64,000 bases of DNA from Smittia aterrima (taxonomy: Eukaryota; Arthropoda; Insecta; Diptera; Chironomidae): the NCBI GenBank assembly GCA_033063855.1, contig CP093829.1, positions 10,612,243-10,676,242 on the forward strand, in the 5' to 3' direction. Positions 27,802 to 40,152 of this stretch are shown one piece after another (positions within the stretch are counted from its first letter, which is position 1; each line of letters opens with the position of its first letter). The position numbers and the translations under genes were made by a program. Under the pieces are notes generated by a model, which saw only the letters and a program-made list of their open reading frames with translations, was not told the DNA's origin and made no database searches.

Positions 27802-30263
27802 ATGCTGATGTTGCAGTATAGTAAGCACGGCGAGTGTATTCTCCAAGAAATCGGTGCTGCGCAACGAGGCGAACATCAATACGATTTAGAAATCATCTGC
27901 GATGGCAGTAAGAGTACTTTGCGCGCTCACAAGTTAGTATTAGCAGCGGCAAGTCCACTTATAAGGTAAAAATTCTTTTTTTTTTGAAGAAGCAATTTTA
28001 ATTAAAAATTAAATTTATTATAGAACAATATTGGAAGATACTCCCTGCCATCTCAACGATGGCCTCACAACAATACATTTCCCTGACATTCACATAAGCT
28101 TTTTTCGGTTGCTGCTGGACTTTCTATATTCGGGACAAACTTACGTACCAGTTCATGAGTTGGAGCAATTACAAGATCTCCTAGCATTATTACAAATCAA
28201 ACCAAATATATGGCACAGTGGTGATAGTAAAAAAGATATTGTTAATAGTAAGTGAAGCATAAACCTAACAAATTCCTCAATCGACGATGGTAAAGAGAGT
28301 CCTTGACAAATAATGACTCGTGAATTTTAGTTTTTTTTTTATTGAATTTGTCGGTGACCGAATCACGGAAAGGTCTCTTTTCAACTTTGAATCTCTCATG
28401 CCAGTCGAACGTTTTTTCACATCATACCGTCAATGTCAAATGGAAATAATTAATGAATTTCTGTATTTCTTTGTCATGTTTCCTCCACAGATTCCCAAAA
28501 ATTAGATAGAAGTAACGCTGGTGGTTTAAATTTAATTAGCAAAAATAACAACAACAACAGCAATAACAATCGCAATCGTACAACTAGTAGTAATTACACT
28601 ATTAACAACAATGAACTACCATCCGACGATATTGAACCAGCAACAATAAAAAGCGAAAGAGTCATCCGTTCTTCGTCAAGATCGCATTGTGAAACGGAAA
28701 ATGAGAAACTCGATGAGCAGGAAAAGACGGACGAATCGCAGGAATCAGCAACGGAGAATGAAGGCGACAACAATAACAACGAAGATGACGAGCGTGCAGA
28801 AGGTGAAATATGTGAAGACGACTCGACAAAAAACTCTGAAGCAATTGAGAAGTCCAAACACTACAAAAAGAAGAAGCGTCGAAGACGAAAGCGAGAATTG
28901 ACATTGAAAAGTGATCAGAGTCAGCAGATCGAGGACGATGAAGACGATGAAATGGCAGCGATCACGGAAAGTCCAATAGGTGATTTTTTATAATAGGAAA
29001 TCAATCTTAAAACAGATTTTATCATAAAAGATATTTTTAGTGAGACGACGCTTTTCATCATCTTCTGATCCAGTTAATCTTTCAATTGGTCACAAACATC
29101 AGGCCCAGCAAGATGATTCCGATGAAGCAAATATTGACGTTGAAACCATAAGCAATGCACCCACAAAAGTAAAATTTACAATTAAAGCTTTAATTGAATC
29201 AATTCTTAATAATTTTTTTTTAGTCTTTGATGCCTGCCAGATACCTCGATCCGTACCGCCTTAAACGAAAAGCATTGTACATTAATCCAGCTGAGCACGA
29301 GAACTTACTTCTAAAAGCGTTACCTGAACATGAGCTCCTTCAGAACTCATCAGCCGAGAATTATGTGGTCACACCACATCGTAAACGTCGTCCAGGTTTT
29401 CATAACTCACCAGCCCAGAATCCTCCATTCGTACCGAGCTACCTTGAAGATTTAAGGCAGCCACACAAAAATTTCCTGGCACAATCAATGTCAGCTCCAC
29501 CTTCGTACTTAGGAGGTAAAAATTTGTCATATTCGCATAAAACAATTTAAAAAATATATATTTTCTCTCTCTAGATTTTGAATATATGGACCGTAGAGAG
29601 ATGTCTTCACCACAACCTCCTTCTCAACAGAGAACTGGTCTACCCACCGATTATCAAAATCATAAAACCAACAATAGCAGCAGTCTTAGCGAAAATAGAA
29701 GACGACACTTGAGTGACGAGGCGTCTGGACATGCGAGCCCGCATTTGCCACCTCCGCCTTCATTTTACCCATGGCCACATGGTCCATCTGCGGCAAACCT
29801 TGCCGCTGCAGCAGCTCTAGCTGCCGCTTTACCAGGAGGACAACATGATTTGTTGGGATTGACGCAATCTGCACTTCAGCAGCAAGAAAACGAACACTCG
29901 CAACATCATTCACGTAATAATCAGAACTCTGGCAATAACAATTCGAACAATCCCGTCCGCGAATATCGCTGTCAATACTGCGGTAAACAATTTGGCATGT
30001 CGTGGAATCTAAAGACACATCTTCGAGTCCACACAGGCGAGAAACCTTTCGCTTGTCGCCTTTGCGTTGCAATGTTCAAGCAGAAAGCTCATTTGCTAAA
30101 ACATTTGTGCTCGGTTCATCGGAATATTATAAATTCACCAGAATCTGGTGGACGATACAAATGTTGTTTCTGCACTTTGTACTTTGACACACTTCAAGAA
30201 CTTGTGCGTCATCTTTCAGGACACCACAATAATTTATTGTTGAGTAAAAACCTTCACGAATGA
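27802..30263 (+). CDS. chinmo: BTB domain / C2H2 zinc-finger transcription factor, Chinmo-like
   Basis: Exons 27802-27965, 28024-28247, 28491-28979, 29041-29168, 29224-29515 and 29575-30263 give 661 residues. An N-terminal BTB domain (about residues 10-125; AHKLVLAAASPLIR, HFPDIHISFFRLLLDFLYSG) is followed by a long acidic, Asn-rich linker with a basic KKKKRRRRKR patch, a Pro/Ala-rich segment, and C2H2 fingers from about residue 563: YRCQYCGKQFGMSWNLKTH, then FACRLCVAMFKQKAHLLKH, then a third CxxC...HxxxH unit. The tail (VRHLSGHHNNLLLSKNL) resembles what I remember of Drosophila Chinmo, a temporal-identity regulator of neurons and stem cells. The ATG at 27802 is the first after the acceptor; 27808 is also possible. 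The name is less certain than the domain layout; another BTB-ZF paralogue is the alternative. Confidence 0.82.
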
Positions 30264-32206
30264 CAAAAAATTGATAATGTATCGTCCCACGAACTTTTTT
30301 CACACGATTAAAACCAAAATTTCTTAAATTGCCCCCAAGTGATATTTTTGATATATCAAGTTTTTAGATTTAAAACACAAAAAGATCCAATTTATGGCAA
30401 TTAAACTTTAATAAAATGCAACAATTTTTTTTCGGGAATTTTCTAAAAAGTTTCGCACTTTAATTTAGATATTTTTATCTTTATCTTTGAAAAAAAAACA
30501 AGGGCTCAGAGCTTTCATTAATATGTAATAGACACTTGATTTAAATCTTAAGTTTAATCTTTCACAATGAAAAATAAGGATGAAACAGAACAGAGAGCAA
30601 AAAATCTATTGAAAGCTCAAACTTGTAAAACAGTTTGCGATTGATTGAAAACATTCTTTTTTCAAAGAGCGGGTCTCAAATGAGTTCTTCAGTTTGTAAA
30701 ATAAACGTTGTTTAATTATTACCGGATAAGATTTTGATACTAAAAACAAAGCAACTAAAAAGACAATCAACTAATGTTTTCCATTTTCAAAATGTAGAAG
30801 AAGAAAAAAACAACTTATAAATAAGGTTCTGGATTTTATTATTTATTGACCTTTTCTGAGCGTTTCGTCAGCTGGTAAATTTAAGTGTGGCATGTATTTC
30901 AGAAGCCCCCAAATAGATAGTTACAAGTGCAACTTTCACTTTCCTCGGAGCTTTTCAGTCCAAATAAATATAATACACAACCGTCGATCAATCGTGAAAT
31001 TAATTTTCACGCAAATTCACAACAAAAAAATCATTAAAAAGAAGTTTTTCATTCAAATCATGAAAAAAGCACTAAGAGAACTAAGTTAAGCAACATTCAC
31101 TCTAATAATCAGTTTAAAAGTACAAAAAAAATGAGAAATGTCACCTTTATTATTTATTGAACTTTTAACTTTTTGCAAAGAAACAATCTCCTCAAAACGA
31201 AAAATAATCATCAAACGGAAAAAATACTTCAAAGTAGCTCTAAATTATTTTTTAAAAAGCTAAGGATCGCGAAAGTCTCATCACCCAAACTATTCCAATC
31301 GATGACTACGTTATCTAAGCGATTATTTACTTAGATTAAAATAGTAATGATTTATGTATACTTTAACATTTGATGTAAATATTTTTTTAAATTAATTTTT
31401 AAATAAAACAAAAATTTTGATAAAAACAAAGACTTTTTTTTAACGACACATCTCGTACCTAATAATTATTGATGAAAATTTTTGTCTCCTGTATGGATTT
31501 AAAGTATTTTTCATTTCGCGGGTTCGATTCTCGTTGAAGAATATTTGTTTGTTAAAATAATTAAATTTGATGTTGCTTCTACCGATCGTTTCTATATAGC
31601 ATTGCACAAGCTAAGAACGATGAAACGGAGAAAGTGAAATTTGCATAAAACGTTTTCATCAAGCATGTTCTCTTGATGTTTTGTGAAAGACTCCGGTGCG
31701 TCCAATAAAATATTTTTAACAGGGTAGAAGCTACTACTTTTTAATAAAAATAATTTTTAAGAAGGAGCAACAGCAACTCAAAATATTTAACGTTTAAAGC
31801 TGGTTGTAATTAAAGAATTAAATACTTGTACTTCTCTCACGTTTAAATTGAAGTTTTAAAGTTGTGACTGTTTTGTGAAAGTCAAACTTGAGAGCTAATA
31901 GAAATTTCAAAAGGTTCGCCATATTTTCTACGAATACTTTAAGATGCGAATTCCGAGTGCTCTTGTTTCAGTCTTTTAAGAATATATATCGATGATTGCA
32001 TGAGGAACTTAATGTACTTAAATGCTTTATTAAACAAACGACAGACAAGAATGTTCCATATTGTTCATTTTTCATTCGCGAATTTGCATCTGCAACTTGT
32101 GACGAGAAAACAAAAAAAGAAAACGATAATGAGGATTGCTCAATTTTAATTGTGTCATTGTATTTTCTCAGCAAAAGAAAACGAAATTCCTGCTAAACAA
32201 AAAAGA
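30264..32206. other. 3'UTR of the BTB-ZF gene and 5' region of staufen
   Basis: AATAAA signals occur at 30410-30415 and again near 31403. I found no coding exon. Drosophila chinmo is repressed through let-7 and miR-125 sites in its 3'UTR; reading 30264-31500 by eye I found no full let-7 seed match (CTACCTC). The last bases before 32207 follow an acceptor (ctcag), so staufen probably has at least one upstream noncoding or coding exon here. Confidence 0.5.
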
Positions 32207-35200
32207 ATGATCCATTCTCATCATATGCATCCCATGCATCCATCTCAAATCAACGTGTCCCAGCCGCCACCCCAAATGCCGCAAAACATGGCCCAACCGA
32301 ATCAACAAAGGTGAGTGAATCTGTAAAAGAATGTCTAATGACGTTGCAGCATTTTTATTTTCGGTCACAACGCATCTGATTTTGCGCAAAACAATATTGG
32401 TCTATCGCGTTTATTTAAAGTACTACCTGTTGCCGGAATGGTTTTTAGGGCATTTGACGTCCAATTATTATTTTTGTCTACTCGCCACACGGTGAAGGCC
32501 CTCAAGACTTGTTAGAATTCTTTTTTGTTTAAGAGCATAAATTTTCGGCGAACGAGGAAACTTGAAATATCGCGAAAAAAACTTGTATAAGCAACTGTTC
32601 GAGGGAAAGTTCAAAACAGTAACAGCCAAGCGAAGTTTTTAGAGGGAAGAGAAAAAGGGTCAAGCTATCAAGTTTCGAAAGGAAGTTGAGACAAGAAACT
32701 AGACGCAACTTTTTTCATTAAGAATCAGGCAATCCTAGATTATACGCATTCTAGAGATTCATGACGTTACTAGTGAAACTGTCTTGCAAGTTGCAACCCT
32801 TGGTAGTCGGAAAGAACCCTCTCTCAAACGCTTTATTCAAAGAAATGAAGACGAGGCTTCTAGAAGACGTTCAGGGGTTGAATTTTTATTTATATATTTC
32901 GCGAATGACAACTTAACAAAAGGAAATATTTTTATTATTTTTTATCTTTACATCGCTTATTTTAAGAAAAGTTTCCCATTTTGCATATTTTTTCTTCGTA
33001 GTCATCGACAATAAATTAAGAGTTAAGCGCAACTTCTTTGTGTGGCTTGTGTTCTCATATGCGTTAAACTCTCTTCAAATCTGCTCCGGCTTATATCATA
33101 TCATTATTATCTTCTTTCGCGAATATCTAAGTACCATAGCATGAAATGATCTGGGATTAAATTCTGAGACAAATCCAGATTTCACCCTGCGGTGCTTCTG
33201 TGCAAATAAAATATTGTCCAACATAGATAGATTTTGTCACTAGAAACTGTGGTAATAATAAGAAAACAACATTGTCTCGAATTATCATATCTCTCAGCAC
33301 TGTCAAAAAGGGAAGACGACTTTGCATAATGTAATATCCTAGTGTGTCTCGTACTTGTTTTGATTCTTAGCTCGTATTGCATGTGTGTACTCGCAATAAA
33401 AACAAATTCAAGGAATAGGGGTGAACGACGATGAATGGATATGTAGAGAAATTTTAGCAGGAGAGCTTCAACAGCGTTTGCGGTTTGCGCTCATGAAACT
33501 ATTTTCTTTCATTTTATATTTGTCTCTCGATTACGATGCACTGTGAAACTGTAAGAAATTAAGATAAAAAAAATTAACCGTTTATATAAATCTTTATTTT
33601 GCAGAATGTCTCATCATCATTATCAACAAAGATTAAGCCATCAACAAGTCCAGCAGCAAATTCCAGCACAAATTCATGGAAGTCGATCAAATATTGGCAG
33701 CTTGAGTCAACATCAGGTTCCACCTCCTGTAATTCCTAAACAACATTTACATCAGAATATTTCAACGTTGAATCAGAAGCCACCGCAACATGTGACAACG
33801 AATCAGCAACTTTCACAAAATTCACAAATTCAGCAAACGCAACGAATTTCTTATGATAGTGAGTGAACAAAGCATTATCTCTAAGTTAAAGACTAAAATT
33901 TTGTCTATTGCAGAATCATTTAATCAATCGAGCAATTTGAAACGCGAGAGTAATACAAAAATAAGTGTTTCAGCAACCGCAACACTTGATCCAAATAATT
34001 CTTCAATTGTAACCGGCCAGCAATCTGCGTCTATATTGCTGCCGTCAAAATCTGTATTGAGCCATCATCATCTTCAACAACAAACGAACGTTCTGCCAAA
34101 CAAATATATACAACAGCAGACGATATCCTCAGACGTAAGTTCTGACTGCAAAACACCAGTCGTCAGTGCCAACAAGGATGTTGTGGTCGCGACTAATGCA
34201 AGCGTTGTGCAATCTTCGCTTCCTTGCGACCTGTCTGCTATTGAAATAACAGAGCAGGGAATTGATTCACTTGCAAATACGAAAGAGAAAACTCCAATGT
34301 GCTTAGTGAACGAGCTCGCGAGATTCAACAAAATTCTGCATCAATATCGCTTAATCAGTGAGCAGGGACCAGCACACAAAAAGAAATTTACAGTAATTCT
34401 CAAACTAGGAGATGAAGAATATGCTGCAGAAGGTCTTAGTATCAAGAAAGCCCAACACGCTGCTGCCAAAGACGCTATACTTAAAACATCTTATAAACAT
34501 CCACCGTTGAAAGCTAATCGACTGTTGAAAGGAGTGCAAGCATGTGGCAAGAGCAACACTGGCAATATTACGCCAACAGTCGAGTTGAATGCTCTCGCAA
34601 TGAAACGAGGTGAACCAACAGTTTACACTGTGACAAGTACAACAACTCCAGGAACACATGGAATATCTTCCTTGCCATCAACCTCTCATTATAACATTCA
34701 TGGGGCTTCCCAATTTAATCGAGGTCCAAATCCATATCAACCGCGAAGATTCCTCAACCAAAGAGGCGGTGGCAGTTTCCAAAACGGTCGACTTCCACCG
34801 CATTACACTGAAACCTTTCATGTAACATTGCAAGTCGGAAATCGAACTTTCTCTGGAATGGGAATAACACAACAAGCTGCTCGTCATGACGCTGCATCAA
34901 GGTCAGAACTAAACCTTCGTACATTTTTGTTCTTTTTTCCATTTCTTGTATTCTATTTCAGAGCACTGGAAGTTATTAAGCCTCTCTCCACTGAACTGGA
35001 TACTGTCGCAAATAAGACCATCAACAGTGTTTCTGATAATGGCGACGATTCCGAGAATGGCGACGAGAGTCTGATTAATTCTGATATTAAGTCGCCAATC
35101 TCCATCGTTCATGAAATGGCATTGAAAAGAAAAATGTCTGTTACGTTTGAAGTGCAGAGCGAGAAAGGTCCACCTCATATGAAAGTATACACAACGTTTT

Positions 35201-36458
35201 GCCAAGTCGGAACCATAATTGTTAGTAAATCCTCGGGGAAAACAAGCGATTTAAGTTTATTTTGGATTAATTTATTCATTTATTGTTAACAGACTGAAGG
35301 TGAAGGAAATGGCAAAAAATTATCTAAGAAAAAGGCAGCTGAAAAAATGATGGAGGAATTGAAGAAATTGCCTCCTTTGTCTCCTGTTGAAGAACCTCCT
35401 AATCGTCTCATCACAAGAATTCGCCGGAAGCAGCTGCAGCAGCAACAAACCTCTCCGGTAAGATTGATAAATCGTAAAAAAGTTTACATTTTTTTATATT
35501 TTTTGATTCCCTAGCCGATTAAAAAGAAAATCAGGAACTTGATAAAAGATAAAGCGGATGCTGGAACCAGCCTGGAAGAATTAAACCCTATATCGCAGTT
35601 GATTCAAATTCAGCAAGCTCGAAAGGAAAAAGAGCCTGTTTATTCAGTTGTTGATGAACGTGGAACAGCTCGACGACGTGAATTTGTCATTGAAGTTTGT
35701 GCTGGTGGAATGCGAGGTAAGTCACCAAAATTTTAGCTATGTTTTTGAGACTAATTTTAGATTTCATTACCAGCTTCTGGTACAGGTCCCAACAAGAAAG
35801 TAGCAAAGAAAATTGCTGCTGAAAGTAAGTTTACAAATATTTAAAATCTAAAAAATATTTTATATATTTTTTTTAAGATTTGCTGGTTGTGATGGGTCTT
35901 GGAAAGTCAACGGAAACTCCATTAAAAGAAAAGTTACGAGTGGAGAGCGAGAAATCGAAGAAAGTTCAATTCGTCGAGCCTGATTTGGGTAAAAAACATT
36001 CGTCAATCAGCAGCGCCGCAGGATCAAGCGGTCGACAAATTGTTCCAGGATTGCTCTTAGTATCTTCAACTTCTGAGAACTTCTTGACTCCAGAAAAGAA
36101 CAATACACCTACAGCAAAAAGTTTATCTCCAGCATCAGACGATTTAACTGAAAAATCGTCAACGAGTCCAACATCAACAGTCTCAAATCAAGACAGTGGA
36201 ATCTGTGAGAGCGGCGTTAGTGCTCGCGATCAACTTAACTACTTGGCTCAACTAATTGGCTTCACAGTTAGCTACAGTGACTTTCCAAAAGGAAACCATT
36301 CAGACTTCTTATCCCTCGTCACATTATCAACTGATCCTCCTCATATGAGTCATGGCTCAGGCTCGAACGTTGACGAGTCTCGCGATCACGCGGCAGTGAA
36401 AGCTCTCGGCGCAATCAGTGAACTTGGACTTGATAATGTAAAGCCTAAAGCAAAGTAG
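32207..36458 (+). CDS. stau: Staufen, double-stranded RNA-binding mRNA transport protein
   Basis: Staufen binds structured mRNAs and directs their localisation and translational control. Exons 32207-32310, 33605-33858, 33914-34901, 34962-35220, 35293-35457, 35515-35716, 35774-35824 and 35878-36458 give 867 residues. After a His/Gln-rich N-terminus come dsRBD1 (TPMCLVNELARFNK to HAAAKDAIL), dsRBD2 (TVELNALAMKRGEP, then YTETFHVTLQVGNRTFSGMG), dsRBD3 (SPISIVHEMALKRKM with GKKLSKKKAAEKMMEEL), dsRBD4 (NPISQLIQIQQARKEKEP with PNKKVAKKIAAENLL) and C-terminal dsRBD5 (QLNYLAQLIGFTVSYSDF). dsRBD2 is split by a Gly/Pro/Asn-rich insert of about 65 residues, as in Drosophila. The intron at 34902-34961 is 60 nt with no stop, so it could be retained in frame. 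The N-terminus may extend further upstream. Confidence 0.95.
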
Positions 36459-37563
36459 TCATGTTAGACGTTAAAGTGCTGATTTAACAGCATGTCAACG
36501 AAATTCGCAAAATTCATTGTTTAAGTTGTTCTTATGTAGGAAAAAGTATATGTGCATTATTTTCTGATAATTCTTAGTGTTCAGTTGAATCGGCTTGCCC
36601 TAAATTAGCTGTTATTAGTTTTTCTTCATCTCATCAGTTAATAGTTGCTCGAAATTTTTATAATCTTTAAGAAATTTTCTGAATTATTCACCATTAAAAA
36701 ATGTTAGACATGAATCGTGAAAGCTTCCTTCATAAGCTCGCTTTGAAATTTTTATTGGACATTCGAAGCGAAAATATTTAGAAAAGCTTCAATGGTCTCA
36801 TGTCATTGAAAACAAATTCAGTATCCTTCTTGCAATGAATATATTTATCGCAACTAAACGTTAATAACTTTATTAAGTGTCTGATTATTCACGTAAATTA
36901 AAAGGTGGAGAAGCAACAAGCTTCAAGTTCTTCTTGCTTCGGGGTCGCTAGAAAAGTAGTTGCTTGCTTTTCGATTGACCCGTTCCGCTCTTTCAATGTT
37001 CATAAGTGGAAACATGATTAAATCAGACTATGAATTTATTTGTGTAGAATTCTCTAAAGACGGAGGTTGTTTCTTATTTTCAAAATCTTTCCGATTCTAA
37101 GAAACGGCGAGGAGAACGAGAGAAATATTTATATCTCGAGGCTCCGTCGTTTTTATATTTGCATATTTTAGTCACAAAAGGAAATTGTATTCGATTTTTT
37201 GCTTGTAATCTCGTAAAGCCATGAAAAGTTTTGGCTTTCGAAGATAAATTTTCATAAGCGGTTGCATTAGTAGAGAAAACGCCAAGGAATTGTTGAATTG
37301 AAAGTGAAAATTTCCTTTTATGACGAAAAATATTTTTTTTCCCTGTTTTCGTGAATCATTTGATTTAAGGACAAGATTGATTTAAATTGCTGCTGCAAAA
37401 TTATAGAATTTGAGTTGTTAACTTTGGAAAGAAAAAATGTTAATTTATTAAACAAATAATCTTTTCTTTATCTGTACACATTTTCTTTCAGAAAGCGAAA
37501 AGTTGTCGATTAAATTAATTTTCTTCGTAAAATTGATCGGGTATCTAGAAGTTACTGTTCAGG
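36459..37563. other. Spacer between the 3' ends of staufen and ST7
   Basis: The shared gap of two convergent genes. An AATAAA on the minus strand (complement at 37445-37450) lies 115 bp beyond the ST7 stop. No coding sequence is supported. Confidence 0.5.
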
Positions 37564-39480
37564 TTAAGCGAAAAGGTAATGTTGCAATGTCCGAAAGGGA
37601 AGTGAAGCAAAAAACATCATTTTGTCAGGATATTGATGAGTCAATAGAGTTAGAAGAGCAGTACATGAACACAATCCTGCAGTGAACAAAATAAAAAAGG
37701 GCAGTTCTTTCTTAGGGAAAACAGAGAGTTCATGAAAAGCTGGTAATAATTCTGAAAAAGAAAAGAAAAATTTGAAAAGGATATAGAATATTGAAAAATT
37801 CAATGCTACCTCTGTCAGCGTGCTCCGTGCATGGAGGATACCTACAAATTAAAATCAAATTTCAAAGTTTAAATCTAGAAGCAAAATGAGTAGGTCTTAC
37901 GGAAAAAATAAATGGCCTCGTTGAGTTGGATGCGGAATTATTTTAAAAGTCCCTTCCCAGGTATTAAGTAATAAATTCAATGCTCCACCGACATTTTTCC
38001 AATGTCTGAGATGAAAGAATGCATACTGCAAAAAAAAAGAAATTAGTTAAGCGAAGAGATGAGATGTACAACAATGCTTCGAATATTGTACACGATATAA
38101 GATTTATTTGAAATACTTACAGCAAGAGCTTCAGAGTCGCCTCGTTTCAATATATGTTCAGCTGGAAAGATCAGCTTTTTCATTTCAAGCAAGTATTTCG
38201 GAACGTGTGGATTGAACTCGACTGCTCTGTGTATAGCTTCAACAGCGAGTAGCTCTGAGGCTGACAGCCCTCTACGACTTGCTATATCAGGTGAAAAGTT
38301 ATTTACTGCTCTTGCTTTTAGAAGCGCTGAAGTGTAGCATATCGCAGCTGATTTAGGAAGAGAAATATCGTCGAATTTGTTAAGCACTGCAGCACAATCT
38401 GCATAAGCCTTCATTTCCAGAAGAGTTTCAAGTAAATTTTCGTGTATGTTTAAAACACTGATTATACTTGATGGAATCTCTTTTGTTAAATCGCGAAACA
38501 TTTTAGCAGCTTCTTTCAATTTTCCCAATTTCCTTGCACACATTGCAAGTCTTCTCTTGATATAAATTACAACGTTAGCATCACGTTTGTGCGCTGATTC
38601 ATATAAAACTCCCTGAAATCCTTGCGACTTTTTGTAATTGATTTCAGCAACTCGAAGAGCCTGCTTCAAAATATTCTCCACTTCAATTATTGTTGTGGCT
38701 TCTTCTTCTGCTAATAAAATATAAGCACAAGCGTTTTCAGGATTAATCTGAAAAAGAAAAGAAGTTGAAAAGAAATAAAATTTTGAAAAACTCTTTTCTT
38801 TTTCATCTTGAATCGATTTTTCCTACCTCTATCGCTTTTTTGGCAGTCTTGATCCTGAAGTTGAAACAGAAATAAAATTTTGAAAAATTCTTATTTATCA
38901 TGGTTAATTGATTTTTCCCACCTAACTACAGGATTTCTCTCCCTCCAGGCTTGCTGCATCAATTCATAATCATTTTTTCCGATATCGAGATCGCAATTAA
39001 AAAATGTCTGGTGGTCTTGTGCACTTAAATTCATATCATAGTACGTCAGTGGTTCTTTAGATGTAGCCCAGAAATATCTATCAGAAATATTAGTAGATTA
39101 ATGAAATAATTATTTCTCTCGTTATTCTTCAATTAAAAACCTTTGGTATTCCGAACCGCGGAAAAGATTAAATGGGTTTCTCCAAACTTTGCATTCAAAC
39201 TAAAAATAAATTTCATTATAAATGGTTTACAAGATATATAAGATAAAGTCGTTAGCACCTGAGAACCTCCATTTCCATTAGGCTCGTTGTTTTGTACGTT
39301 TTCGGTGAGAAAAGGGCTGATATGGTTCAAAGAAATTTGTTCAATAAATGAGATTCCATACTTCTTAAAATAAAACCATTCGAACACCAGAATTAAACCA
39401 CTTATCAGAGAAGAAGTGCCTGTCAGAGCCACATAAAACTTGGGTGTCAAACTATTTAAAAAGACAGAGTCAAAAATCAT
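37564..39480 (-). CDS. ST7: ST7-family membrane protein (suppressor of tumorigenicity 7 homologue)
   Basis: ST7 proteins are conserved multi-pass proteins of unclear biochemical function. Eight minus-strand exons (39259-39480, 39141-39199, 38922-39077, 38827-38854, 38121-38747, 37901-38025, 37810-37841, 37564-37751) join in frame to 478 residues, somewhat shorter than vertebrate ST7. Matches to the family run throughout: the N-terminal FLNSLTPKFYVALTGTSSLI with a membrane segment (ISGLILVFEWFYF), ECKVWRNPFNLFRG, YYDMNLSAQDHQTFF, AYILLAEEEATTI, PAEHILKRGDSEALA, TWEGTFKIIPHP and the C-terminal membrane segment KKELPFFILFTAGLC followed by LLTLLTHQYPD. Exon 38827-38854 is only 28 nt and is flanked by two near-identical introns. 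The gene is divergent from BCAS2. Confidence 0.93.
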
Positions 39481-39530
39481 CTTAAGAGCTCGCAAATCTC
39501 ACTCCGTTTACAGGGAATATCAATGTCGTT

Positions 39531-40052
39531 TACAGGGTGATCGGAAAGAAGTGTCGCGGTTTTCTTGTCAAAATTATGGAAACTGTTGCATCGTAAATGA
39601 ATAAATATTTACATAAGCTTGTTGAATTGATATGAGATCGCGCTTATCAATTTCTCGCAAATTAGGAAAAAATGAGTTGAGAAATATTTTCATGCAAAAA
39701 AATGGCGGACACTCAAATTAACAAAATTTAATTAAAATTTTAAGTCAAAATATTATCGTTAGAACAATTCAGGGTATAACGAAACTTTATTTAAAGATTC
39801 AAGAATTAGAATACCGAAAGAATAGCGGTCGGCAATAAATAGATCGGACTTCAGCAATGATCAAACCTGTCAAGAAAATCGGAGAGATCAGGATGAAAGC
39901 TCTAAAATGCCATGAAGACTAACTTAAAATAAATAGAGGACTTTCTGCATTCAACAAAACTAAAATTCATTGACAAACAGACGCTCAGTAAACGAAATAA
40001 CAAAATAATTGCAAATAATAAAATATTTGTAACTTCTTTCCGATCACCCTGT
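39531..40052. mobile_element. 522-bp MITE with 20-bp perfect terminal inverted repeats, TA target (mariner-like)
   Basis: The left end reads TA followed by CAGGGTGATCGGAAAGAAGT (39533-39552). The right end, 40031-40052, is its exact reverse complement followed by TA. A TA duplication and ends starting CAGGGTG are typical of Tc1/mariner transposons. The 522-bp length and the lack of any long ORF make it a non-autonomous deletion derivative or MITE. The interior is AT-rich with no transposase motif that I can see. It fills most of the 672-bp gap between the divergent ST7 and BCAS2 starts. The perfect repeats suggest recent insertion. Confidence 0.85.
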
Positions 40053-40152
40053 AGAAAGCGCTTTATTTTAATTTATCGACTCGACTTAAACAACTTGGTC
40101 TCGGCAAACATTTAAAAAAACACACAAAAGTCCTTCTAACTCTTGATTTAAA

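Noticed and set aside
29686..30072. 128-codon minus-strand ORF opposite the Chinmo-like zinc fingers
   Set aside because: Antisense shadow of a conserved coding exon; no independent support.
31515..31535. tRNA B-box-like sequence GGGTTCGATTCTCG
   Set aside because: No A box, acceptor stem or cloverleaf can be drawn upstream. A similar motif at 13621-13635 also fails.
37503..37685. 60-codon plus-strand ORF overlapping the ST7 last exon
   Set aside because: It is antisense to a well-supported conserved ST7 exon and has no motif of its own.
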